Of a stretch of 10,746 bases of DNA, positions 1 through 6,305 are shown in pieces. The notes beneath the pieces are model-generated. The model was not told the DNA's origin, searched no databases, and saw only the letters and a list, made by a program, of their open reading frames with translations. Positions within the stretch are counted from its first letter, which is position 1, and each line of letters starts with the position of its first letter. Origin of the DNA: JADJQU01 sp035490315 (GTDB lineage: Bacteria > Planctomycetota > UBA1135 > GCA-002686595); NCBI GenBank assembly GCA_035490315.1, contig DATHET010000055.1, forward strand, positions 1 through 10,746, written 5' to 3'. The position numbers and the translations under genes were made by a program.

Positions 1-344
1 GCGCTCGCGTGCTGGCGGGCGAGAGCTTCGAGAGCGTGGTGCGCGCCGAGAGCAACGACCCGGCCGTGCGCAAGGACTTCGGCGTGTACCGCGACGAGCA
101 ATGGCGTCTGCGCGGGGCGGCGCTGGTGCGCGCGGTGGAGCAGGCCGAGCCCCACGTGGTGCAGCCGCCGGTCAAGAATTCCAGCGGCGTCGACCTGTTC
201 GAGGTGCTCGCGCGCGAGACGACGCGGCTCCAGGACGTGCGCGAAAAACTGGTCGCCGAGCTCGCGGCCGAGCCGGCTTCGCTGGAAGAGATCACCGCGC
301 TCGATCGGCGCTTGCGAGAGGCGAGTCGGATCGAGTTTCCTTGA
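1..344 (+). CDS. C-terminal part of a probable parvulin-type peptidyl-prolyl isomerase (5' end outside window)
   Basis: The reading frame is already open at the left edge, so the gene starts upstream; a GTG at position 9 is probably internal. About 114 residues are visible. The segment from GESFESVV through SNDPAV, then VQPPVKNSSGVDLFEVL, follows the pattern of the second half of a rotamase (PpiC/SurA) domain: 'G-x-x-F-x-x-x-A ... S-D-D-P', then 'V-x-x-P-V-x-x-x-x-G-x-x-x-x-x-V'. A charged, probably helical tail of about 45 residues follows, as in exported parvulins. If correct, it would catalyse prolyl isomerisation and assist folding of exported proteins. The hallmark glycine cluster after SNDP is degenerate, so activity is uncertain. 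Its last 53 bp overlap the 3' end of the opposite-strand GT4 gene. The family is inferred from pattern only; an unrelated coiled-coil protein remains possible. Confidence 0.5.
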   Translation, partial: ARVLAGESFESVVRAESNDPAVRKDFGVYRDEQWRLRGAALVRAVEQAEPHVVQPPVKNSSGVDLFEVLARETTRLQDVREKLVAELAAEPASLEEITALDRRLREASRIEFP

Positions 345-1305
345 TCGGCGCGCCGTGCCCGTCGACCGCGGGGGTCGCGCGCACGGCGAGCAGGAACGCG
401 ATCGCGCTGGCGGCGATGCCGAGGGTCCGCGCGAGCGCGCCCTCGAAGCAGGCCACGGCCAGGATCGCGGGCAGACCGGCGAGCACCAGGGTCAGCGCCA
501 CCGCGAGCGGGCGCAGGCCGCGCGCTTCGAGGCGGTGCGCAAGGTGGGTGCGATCGCCGAGCCACCAGGCGCGGGCCTGGCTGCGGCGCACGAGCGCGAC
601 GCGCACGAGATCGAGGGCAGGCACGACGAAGGCGCCCCAGGCCCGCGGCTCGCAGCACAGCATCAGCGCGATCAGGTGACTGCCGCTGTCGCCGAGCAGC
701 ACGCGGGCCGGACCGCGCCAGCGCAGATTGAAAACCAAGACGGCCAGGAGGATCGCGCTCCACACCGGCCGCGCGGGCGCGAGCGCGGCGGCGGCGGTCG
801 CGAGCAACACGCCGTCCGCGTTGTCGAAGGTGTTCGCGAGATTCTGGGCCGCGAGAGCAGCGGCGAAGGCGAGGGCCGGCAGCCAGGCGAGGGGCGTGTC
901 GTTTCCCAAGGCGAAGGCCAGGGCGGGCAACATCTGCAGCGCTGATTTGCTGCGCGCAGACAGGCCGCTGCGCGCTGTGTCGTCCGCAAGCCCGATCGCC
1001 AGGGCCGTGAACATCGCCACGCCGGGCCAGGGCGCGGACAGGGCGGAAGAAAGCTGCGCGCTCGGGCTGGAAGCGAGCCAGGCGGCCAGGGCCAGTCCGA
1101 TTCCGAGCGCGAGGCCTCCGACCAGGACCAGACGCCTTCCGCTCGGAGCGCGGTGCAATCCCGCCCCTCCCCCTTCGTCGAGCAGCCCCAGCGGCGAGGC
1201 GAAGCGCGCGAGGATCACCACGCTCGCGGCGGCAGCGAAAGCGGGAGCCAGGAACTCGAGGGCCGTGACCCGCGGGAACTCGAAACCTGGGTCGGGAGCG
1301 ATCAT
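292..1305 (-). CDS. WecA/TagO-like undecaprenyl-phosphate glycosyl-1-phosphate transferase (GT4 / MraY superfamily)
   Basis: This is a 337-residue, strongly hydrophobic polytopic membrane protein. The family moves a sugar-1-phosphate from a UDP-sugar to a polyprenyl phosphate at the inner membrane, starting O-antigen, teichoic acid or other surface polymers. Visible signatures in order are: HRAPSGRR followed by GG (51-64, substrate-loop region); the DD pair at 108-109; NTFDNADG at 158-165 (the NxxDxxDG catalytic box); LGDSGS at 204-209; and DRTHLAHRL at 251-259, the cytoplasmic HxHH-like loop with one His replaced by Ala. Length fits the family (about 320-370). The ATG at 1305 overlaps the nadD stop as ATGA, which suggests translational coupling and fixes the start; the open frame upstream belongs to nadD in another frame. 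No polysaccharide genes flank it, so the product cannot be named. MraY is less likely, since no murein genes are nearby. Confidence 0.85.
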   Translation of the reverse strand: MIAPDPGFEFPRVTALEFLAPAFAAAASVVILARFASPLGLLDEGGGAGLHRAPSGRRLVLVGGLALGIGLALAAWLASSPSAQLSSALSAPWPGVAMFTALAIGLADDTARSGLSARSKSALQMLPALAFALGNDTPLAWLPALAFAAALAAQNLANTFDNADGVLLATAAAALAPARPVWSAILLAVLVFNLRWRGPARVLLGDSGSHLIALMLCCEPRAWGAFVVPALDLVRVALVRRSQARAWWLGDRTHLAHRLEARGLRPLAVALTLVLAGLPAILAVACFEGALARTLGIAASAIAFLLAVRATPAVDGHGAPIKETRSDSPLASADRAR

Positions 1306-2084
1306 CCTGGGGGCGCCGGAAGTCGCGTGCGCGTTCCATAGATGCCGCGCGACGCGATGTATTCCGCGACGCCCGCCGGCAGACTTTCCGACGGCACCCG
1401 GTCGCGGGCGAGGCTCTCGCGGATCTCGGTCGAGGAAATCTCCAGCGGCTCGCAGGCGATCAGGGCTCGCTCCATGCGCGCTGCTTGAGCCGGCGGCAGC
1501 TCGCGGCCCAGGCTGGCGATCAAGGGCTGCAATTCCTTCTCGCGCGCGACGACCACCGGCTCGGCCTGCTCGAGCACCAGGCCCACGTCCTTCCAACCCG
1601 CGAAGCCGCGCAGGTTGTCGCTGCCGAGCAGCAGGAAGAGCCGCGCTTCGTGGTGCAAGCCATAGCGCCCGCGCAGCTCGCGCAGCGTGTCGATGGTGTA
1701 GGAGGGACCGGCGCGCTCGAGCTCGAGAGCGTCGATGGTCCAATCGGGATGGCCGCGCAGCGCGATCTCGAGCATCGCGATCCGATCCGGCCCGCTGGCC
1801 AGGACCTGGTCGGGCTTGTGCGGCGGGACCCGCGCGGGCACGAAGACGACGCGCTCCAGAGCCTGGGCGGCCTGGGCCATGGAGGCCACGTAGAGGTGCC
1901 CCAGGTGCACGGGATCGAAGGAGCCCCCGAAGATCCCGATCCGACGCAGATCCCGCCAGGAACCCGCTCCATCCCCGCGCAGCTCCCTGCTCCCCGGGTT
2001 ACCGGCCGAGGCGGGCGGATAGCTGCCTGTTGCGCCACCAGAGTCGGCGGCGGGTCGCTTCGATGGACGGTCCGGATCGTTCAC
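1302..2084 (-). CDS. nadD: nicotinate-nucleotide adenylyltransferase
   Basis: NadD joins nicotinate mononucleotide and ATP to give deamido-NAD, the step before NAD synthetase, in the cytoplasm. The nucleotidyltransferase signature GGSFDPVHLGH lies at residues 53-63, followed by PPHK (87-90), SYTIDTL (128-134), GSDNLRGFAGWKD (154-166) and the C-terminal ATP-binding ISSTEIRE (216-223). All are typical of the family. The protein has 260 residues, while family members usually have about 190-220; the excess is an unusual 47-residue hydrophilic N-terminus rich in Gly, Ser, Pro and Arg. No ATG, GTG or TTG lies closer to the domain, and the GTG at 2084 has a perfect AGGAGG eight bases upstream, so this start is well supported. 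The TGA stop overlaps the ATG of the GT4 gene (ATGA), implying a two-gene operon. Confidence 0.93.
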   Translation of the reverse strand: MNDPDRPSKRPAADSGGATGSYPPASAGNPGSRELRGDGAGSWRDLRRIGIFGGSFDPVHLGHLYVASMAQAAQALERVVFVPARVPPHKPDQVLASGPDRIAMLEIALRGHPDWTIDALELERAGPSYTIDTLRELRGRYGLHHEARLFLLLGSDNLRGFAGWKDVGLVLEQAEPVVVAREKELQPLIASLGRELPPAQAARMERALIACEPLEISSTEIRESLARDRVPSESLPAGVAEYIASRGIYGTRTRLPAPPG

Positions 2085-2085
2085 G

Positions 2086-2114
2086 TTGACCCCCTCCTAA
2101 CCGGCCTCTAGACT
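2086..2114 (+). promoter_or_regulatory. sigma-70-like promoter of the small lipoprotein gene
   Basis: TTGACC (2086-2091) and TAGACT (2109-2114) are separated by exactly 17 bases, matching 5 of 6 and 4 of 6 consensus positions. Transcription would begin near 2121, leaving a leader of about 60 bases before the ATG at 2184. The -35 box lies in the nadD leader on the other strand, beside its Shine-Dalgarno site, so the two divergent units share this 99-bp gap. No equally good promoter for nadD was seen in the gap. Confidence 0.55.
2093..2098 (-). promoter_or_regulatory. Shine-Dalgarno site of nadD
   Basis: AGGAGG on the minus strand, with eight bases before the GTG start of nadD. It is the only strong ribosome binding site in the window at a gene with its own leader. 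It settles the choice of the long, GTG-initiated form of NadD. Confidence 0.8.
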
Positions 2115-2183
2115 CTGGCGCAAGTTTCGCCCCCGCGAGGCACCCCAACGAGGCCACTGCGCCGCTCCCGCTCGAACCACCCC

Positions 2184-2450
2184 ATGAAACTCCTCCCCGC
2201 TTCCATCGCCGGCCTCGCCCTCGCTGCCCTGACGCTCGGCGGCTGCATGACGCCGACCGCGGCCCAGTCCAACCACTGGCGCATCGAATCGATCGGCCCG
2301 CGCATCTCCTACCACTTCTTCGGCTACGACGGCACGAAGGACGGCAGCGGTTGGGACTACACGAAGAAAGAAGCGCACAGCGCCGGCAAGACCATCAAGC
2401 GCCGCATCCTGGGCTACAACCCGGACAATCCGCTGACCAGCGACCTGTAG
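2184..2450 (+). CDS. small putative lipoprotein of unknown function
   Basis: This gene encodes 88 residues. The N-terminus has the shape of a lipoprotein signal: MKLL, a hydrophobic stretch (8-18), then LGGC with Cys21 as the likely lipidated residue. The mature part would be about 68 residues, hydrophilic and aromatic-rich (RISYHFFGYDG, SGWDYTKKE), ending in NPDNPLTSDL. I recognise no domain. The protein is probably anchored in a membrane and faces the periplasm. There is no Shine-Dalgarno sequence before the ATG. The gene has its own candidate promoter (2086-2114) and a terminator-like hairpin just after the stop, so it looks like an independent single-gene unit between the minus-strand genes nadD and miaA. 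That it is real is supported by the signal peptide, flanking signals and base pattern; function is unknown. Confidence 0.72.
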   Translation: MKLLPASIAGLALAALTLGGCMTPTAAQSNHWRIESIGPRISYHFFGYDGTKDGSGWDYTKKEAHSAGKTIKRRILGYNPDNPLTSDL

Positions 2451-2474
2451 AGAGACGCGCGCAGCCGGTCTTCG

Positions 2475-2508
2475 AGGGCTCATCGCGAAAGGTGAGCCCT
2501 GGCTTTTT
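2475..2508 (+). terminator. probable intrinsic terminator of the small lipoprotein gene
   Basis: AGGGCTCA (2475-2482) pairs perfectly with TGAGCCCT (2493-2500) around a ten-base loop, and a run of five T (2504-2508) follows after GGC. It begins 24 bases after the lipoprotein stop codon. The left arm includes the stop codon of miaA, which arrives from the opposite strand. Read on the minus strand, no T run follows, so the signal is oriented for plus-strand transcription. Confidence 0.6.
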
Positions 2509-3409
2509 CCAGGCAGGCGGGATCCTCCGGCCTGAGCCAGCAGATCTCGGGAAACTGGCGGAACCAGGTGCGCTGGCGCCGCGCGAATTGTCGCGTGCGC
2601 AGGTTGATCCGCGCTTCGCATTCCGCTCGGGCCATGCGGCCGTCGGCGAGCTCGAGGACTTCCGCGTAGCCCAGGGCCTGGATCGCCGTGCGCCCGAAGC
2701 CCCCGTGATCGCGCACGCGGCGGGCCTCGTCGACCCAGCCGGCATCGAGCAGGGCGCGGGTGCGCAGCGGGATGCGACGATCGAGCTCCGCCGTATCGAT
2801 TTCCAGGGCGACGAGGTTGCGCGCACGGCCGGCCGAGCGACCGCCCGCGTCGCGCCACTCGCGCTGCCAGTCGGAAAGGGCGCGGCCTGACTGGGCATGG
2901 ACCTCGAGGGCGCGCAGCACGCGCTTCTTGTCGTTGGGATGCAGGCGCAGGGCGCTCGGCGGGTCGACCGTCCCGAGCTCGGCGTGCAAGGCGGCTCCGC
3001 CTTCCTTGTCCCAGCGCCGGTCGAGGCCGGCGCGCAGCTCTGGATCGACCTCGGGGCCCTGGAACAGGCCGTGGGTCAAGGCCTTCAGGTACAGAGCGGT
3101 GCCTCCGACGAACAGGGGCGAGCTCCCGCGGGCGGCGAGGCTCAGGGTCAGGGCGCGCGCGTCCTCGGCATAGCGCGACACCGAGTAGGACTCGCTGGGC
3201 TCGACCAGGTCGATCAGATGGTGCGCCACACGCGCGCGTGTCGTGCGGTCGGGCTTGGCCGTGCCGATGTCCATGCCGCGGTAGACCAGCATCGAGTCCA
3301 GGCTGGCGATCTCCGCTCCGATCGCCAGGGCCAGCTCGGGGGCGAAGGCGCTCTTGCCCGAGGCGGTCGGGCCGACCAGGAGGCGCAGCGGAGCTTCGTC
3401 GAGGGCCAT
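2480..3409 (-). CDS. miaA: tRNA dimethylallyltransferase
   Basis: MiaA adds a dimethylallyl group to N6 of A37 in tRNAs that read UNN codons, the first step to the ms2i6A modification, in the cytoplasm. At 309 residues it has the usual family length. Visible signatures are the P-loop GPTASGKS (13-20), the SLDSMLVYRGMDIGTAKP segment (36-53) with the catalytic Asp38, GGTALYLKAL (102-111), HPNDKKRVLRALEV (157-170), TAIQALGYAE (241-250) and RTRQFARRQRTWFR (271-284), all in family order. The start is the ATG at 3409, eleven residues before the P-loop strand as expected. No clear Shine-Dalgarno sequence precedes it; a -10-like TATCCT lies nine bases upstream. In many bacteria miaA directly follows mutL; here mutL ends at 4527 on the same strand but a plus-strand gene separates the two. 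Confidence 0.96.
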   Translation of the reverse strand: MALDEAPLRLLVGPTASGKSAFAPELALAIGAEIASLDSMLVYRGMDIGTAKPDRTTRARVAHHLIDLVEPSESYSVSRYAEDARALTLSLAARGSSPLFVGGTALYLKALTHGLFQGPEVDPELRAGLDRRWDKEGGAALHAELGTVDPPSALRLHPNDKKRVLRALEVHAQSGRALSDWQREWRDAGGRSAGRARNLVALEIDTAELDRRIPLRTRALLDAGWVDEARRVRDHGGFGRTAIQALGYAEVLELADGRMARAECEARINLRTRQFARRQRTWFRQFPEICWLRPEDPACLEKARAHLSR

Positions 3410-3418
3410 GGGCCCTGC

Positions 3419-3424
3419 AGGATA
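3419..3424 (-). promoter_or_regulatory. candidate -10 box of miaA
   Basis: TATCCT on the minus strand ends nine bases before the miaA ATG. Transcription from it would give an almost leaderless mRNA. No convincing -35 box lies 16-18 bases upstream, so the call is tentative. It rests on the same arrangement being seen before menG, holA and the exported-protein gene. Confidence 0.3.
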
Positions 3425-3519
3425 GGCGATCCGCGCCCCGATCGAGACCCGTCAGTCGATGCTTGTAAGCCTGCTGCTGCCGCGAGGCGATTCTGTCGAC
3501 GAAGCCGGGACTCCCGAAC

Positions 3520-3525
3520 TAGTCT
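3520..3525 (+). promoter_or_regulatory. candidate -10 box of the exported-protein gene
   Basis: TAGTCT ends seven bases before the ATG at 3533, the distance expected between a -10 box and the first transcribed base. No Shine-Dalgarno sequence is present, so a leaderless transcript is plausible. The -35 region (around 3495-3502, GTCGAC-like) is weak. Confidence 0.35.
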
Positions 3526-3532
3526 GCACGCC

Positions 3533-4513
3533 ATGATCCTCCGCGTTCTCGTCGCGCTCGCCGCTCTGCAGGCCCCCTTCCTCGCCACTCCCGTTCTTCC
3601 GCTGGCGCGGAGTGCCGCGAAGTTCCAGACCGCGCCGCCCCAATGGCCCGCGGACACTTCGAAGGAAGCCCAGGACTCCTGGACGGCCCTGCTCGCCGCG
3701 CTCCGACCGAAGGGCTCGGTCGCGGCCGCGCCGATCCACGCCTTCGACCTGTCGATCAAGTCGCGCGTCCTGTCCATCGAGAACGGCTCGCGCCAGCAGC
3801 ACGACGTCATGATGCGCTTCCAGTACCTCGAGCCCCGGTTCGTGCGCCGGACCTTCCTCGAGAGTCACGTCGAATCGATGCGCGGTCCCGATGGCGATTG
3901 GCTGTGGGATCCGGCGAAGAACGACCTCGTCCAACTGTCGGGTCAGGAATTCGCGCAGGACCGGCGCGAGCTGTCGCAGACCGTGTCGATCGCGCGCAAT
4001 TATCTCGCGCTCGCCGAGCCGGAGCGGCTGCGCATCGTGAAGCTCGAGCGTCTGCGCGCCCCGCCGAAAGGCTTGCCGGCGCTCGACCCGAAGGACATCA
4101 CCACGCCGAAGGACTCCGCGCTCACCCTCGCGGCCAGCCTGGAGTGGATCTCGGTCCTCAGTCCGGATTTCCAGGTCGTCGAAACCGTCAAGTCCGAGCA
4201 GCCTCCCGTGTTCCGTGCGCAGCTCGGCCTCGATCCGAAATCGCACCTGCCGAAGCTCGCGATGATCTTCCAGGAAGAGGCCGGTGCGCTGGTGCTCGAG
4301 AGCGGCGTGCTCGTCGACTTCACGAACGTCGCGTACAAGAACATCGACGAGCACCTGGTGCCGAGTTTCTTCCGCGTGCACGATCCGCTCCTGCCCTCCT
4401 CGCCCTTCGTGTTCCAGCGCGAAGCGCGAGTCTCGGTCGCCGTGCTCGCGGGAAGCACGCTGCGTCCCGTGCTCACGCCCGACGATTTCAAGCCGCCGAA
4501 ACCGAAGAAATAG
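3533..4513 (+). CDS. exported protein of unknown function
   Basis: This gene encodes 326 residues and I do not recognise the family. The first 25-30 residues (MILR, then a hydrophobic run to about 25, then ARSAA) resemble a Sec signal peptide without a lipobox Cys, so the product is probably periplasmic or secreted. The mature part alternates charged and aromatic residues in a pattern suggesting extended beta-sheet: FDLSIKSRVLSIENGSRQ (71-88), MMRFQYLEPRFVRRTFLE (93-110), DGDWLWDPAKNDLVQL (120-135), then later strands at 228-265 and 292-312. It ends in a Pro/Lys tail. A LolA-like lipid-binding fold is conceivable but only by impression. The open frame extends far upstream, but only the ATG at 3533 gives a signal peptide, and the upstream part is antisense to miaA. 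It runs divergently from miaA and convergently to mutL, whose stop is 13 bp away. Confidence 0.75.
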   Translation: MILRVLVALAALQAPFLATPVLPLARSAAKFQTAPPQWPADTSKEAQDSWTALLAALRPKGSVAAAPIHAFDLSIKSRVLSIENGSRQQHDVMMRFQYLEPRFVRRTFLESHVESMRGPDGDWLWDPAKNDLVQLSGQEFAQDRRELSQTVSIARNYLALAEPERLRIVKLERLRAPPKGLPALDPKDITTPKDSALTLAASLEWISVLSPDFQVVETVKSEQPPVFRAQLGLDPKSHLPKLAMIFQEEAGALVLESGVLVDFTNVAYKNIDEHLVPSFFRVHDPLLPSSPFVFQREARVSVAVLAGSTLRPVLTPDDFKPPKPKK

Positions 4514-4520
4514 GCCCGCG

Positions 4521-4535
4521 CGCCGCTCAGCGGCG
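4521..4535. terminator. short palindrome between convergent genes, possible bidirectional terminator
   Basis: CGCCGCT and AGCGGCG are perfect inverse complements around one base, giving a practical hairpin of about five G:C-rich pairs with a five-base loop. It covers the mutL stop codon and lies seven bases after the stop of the convergent exported-protein gene. There is no T run on either side, so it may only slow polymerase or be incidental. Confidence 0.25.
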
Positions 4536-6305
4536 GTGGAACGCCTTCTCGAGATCCGCGAGCGTGAAGCGCACGCGCGTCGGCCGGGCGTGGACGCAGG
4601 TCTGATCGCTCTCGATCCCCGACCCTAGAGCGAGCAGGGCGCGCATCTCCGCTTCGCTGAGCGAGTCCCCCGCCATCACCGACGCGCGGCAGGCGGCGCG
4701 GTGCAGGACTTCCTCGAGGATCTTCTCGGACGTAGGCGCCGCGCCGCGCTCCTCGATCAATTCCAGCACGTCGCGCACCAGGCCGGCCGGATCGACGCGG
4801 CGCAAGCGCGCCGGAACGCCGTGGACCGCGACCGAGGTGGCGCCGAAAGCCGCGACGAGCAAGCCCAAGCGCGCCAGCTCGGCTGCGTGCTCCTCGGCCA
4901 GCGCGACCTGCGCGCGCGAGACGTCGACGATTTCCGGCACGAGGAAACGCTGGGTCTCGATCGCGCCGCGCTCGAGATCGCGCTTGAGCCCCTCGAAGGT
5001 GATGCGCTCGTGCAGCGCGTGCTGGTCGAGGATCTCGAAGCCGTCCTCCAGGGCGCGCACGATGTAGGTCTTCGCGATCTGGATCAGCGGCAACGCGCTC
5101 GCAGGCAGAGCCTCGTCCTGCGCGGGAGTCGCCATCCTGGTCGGGGCCACCTCGCGCACGATCGGCAGCTCGCGCGCGCCGAGCGGCGGATTCTCGCTCG
5201 CTGCCCAGCGCAGCGCGGGCGTCAGCGACTCGCTGGATTGCAGAGCCCAGGCGCTGCGCTCCTCGACGCGGCGCAGCATCGTCTCGCCCGGCGTCGACAT
5301 GTCCGTCGAGCGCACGGCGTCGCGCAGATGGTTGACGAGGAATCCGAACAGGCGGCGCTCGTCGCGGAAGCGCACTTCGGCCTTGGCCGGATGGACATTG
5401 ACGTCGACCGCCGCGGGATCGACGGACAGGGCGAGGAAGGCGACCGGCTGGCGGCCCTCGACCAGGAATCCGCGGTACGCGTCCTTCAGGATGCGCGAGA
5501 GCAGCTTGTCGCGCAGCGGCCGCCCGTTCAGGAACCACATCTGTCGCGCCGTGTCGTTGCGCGAGAGGCGCGGCGGCGCGACGAAACCCGACAGGCGCAT
5601 GGTGCCGTCGCGCGCTTCGACGGCGACCAGGGCCTCGGCCAGCTCGGTGCCGAAGGAGCGGCGCACGCGCTCGCGCAGATTCATCCCGGCCTCGACGTCG
5701 TACAGGCGGCGGCCTTCGTGGGTGGCGACGAAGCCCACGCCCGAATTCGCGAGGGCCAGGCGCTGGATCACGTCGAGGCAGCGGCCGAGCTCGGTCGCGG
5801 TGGTCTTCAGGAAGCGCCGGCGCGCCGGCGTGTTGAAGAACAGGTCGCGCAGCTCGACGGTCGTGCCTTCGGGCGAGCCGGCTTCGCGAAGCGTCGAGAT
5901 GCGCCCGCCTTCATTGTGGATCTCGGCTCCCAGCGGCGCGCCGCGCGCGCGGGACAAGAGCCGCACGCGCGCGACCGAGCCGATCGAAGCCAGGGCCTCG
6001 CCGCGGAAGCCCAGGGTCGCGATGTGCTCGAGGTCGGCGACCTCGCGCAGCTTGCTGGTAGCGTGGCTGGCGAAGGCGAGCTCGAGGTCGGCCGCCCCCA
6101 TGCCGATACCGTCGTCGACGACGCGGATCAGCGAGACGCCGCCCAGGCCGAGGTCGATCGTGATCTGGCGCGCGCCGGCATCCAGGGAATTCTCGATCAA
6201 TTCCTTCACCGCCGAAGCCGGCCGCTCGATGACTTCGCCGGCCGCGATCTGGTTCACGACCAGCTCCGGCAAGGCCACGATGCGCGCGGCGATCTCGCTG
6301 TTCAC
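4527..6305 (-). CDS. mutL: DNA mismatch repair protein MutL, endonuclease type
   Basis: MutL links mismatch recognition by MutS to strand removal; this 592-residue form should itself nick DNA. The GHKL ATPase motifs are intact: VKELIENSLDAG with Glu35 and Asn39, DDGIGM (64-69), SHATSKL (80-86), GFRGEALASIGSV (99-111) and GTTVELRDLFFNTPARRRFLK (147-167). The transducer domain has VDVNVHPAKAEVRF (300-313). A Pro/Ala-rich linker (about 335-405) leads to the C-terminal dimerisation domain with DQHALHERITFE (427-438), the metal-binding DQHA(X)2E(X)4E motif, then ACRASVMAGD (538-547) and CVHARPT (570-576), a Gly-to-Ala variant of the usual CPHGRP. The motif implies a MutH-independent system. The start is the GTG at 6305, overlapping the holA stop as GTGA; the longer open frame upstream is out-of-frame holA. 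Methionine starts further in would cut the ATPase. Confidence 0.96.
   Translation of the reverse strand: MNSEIAARIVALPELVVNQIAAGEVIERPASAVKELIENSLDAGARQITIDLGLGGVSLIRVVDDGIGMGAADLELAFASHATSKLREVADLEHIATLGFRGEALASIGSVARVRLLSRARGAPLGAEIHNEGGRISTLREAGSPEGTTVELRDLFFNTPARRRFLKTTATELGRCLDVIQRLALANSGVGFVATHEGRRLYDVEAGMNLRERVRRSFGTELAEALVAVEARDGTMRLSGFVAPPRLSRNDTARQMWFLNGRPLRDKLLSRILKDAYRGFLVEGRQPVAFLALSVDPAAVDVNVHPAKAEVRFRDERRLFGFLVNHLRDAVRSTDMSTPGETMLRRVEERSAWALQSSESLTPALRWAASENPPLGARELPIVREVAPTRMATPAQDEALPASALPLIQIAKTYIVRALEDGFEILDQHALHERITFEGLKRDLERGAIETQRFLVPEIVDVSRAQVALAEEHAAELARLGLLVAAFGATSVAVHGVPARLRRVDPAGLVRDVLELIEERGAAPTSEKILEEVLHRAACRASVMAGDSLSEAEMRALLALGSGIESDQTCVHARPTRVRFTLADLEKAFHRR

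Noticed and set aside
728..2089. Plus-strand open frame of 453 codons opposite the GT4 gene and nadD
   Set aside because: Extremely Arg/Ala/Pro-rich and motif-free; both minus-strand genes beneath it have family signatures.
2897..3532. Upstream extension of the exported-protein frame
   Set aside because: It runs antisense through miaA and would bury the signal peptide that starts at 3533.
3410..3532. A small gene or RNA in the miaA / exported-protein gap
   Set aside because: The 123-bp gap holds no convincing reading frame or stable structure beyond the two -10-like boxes.
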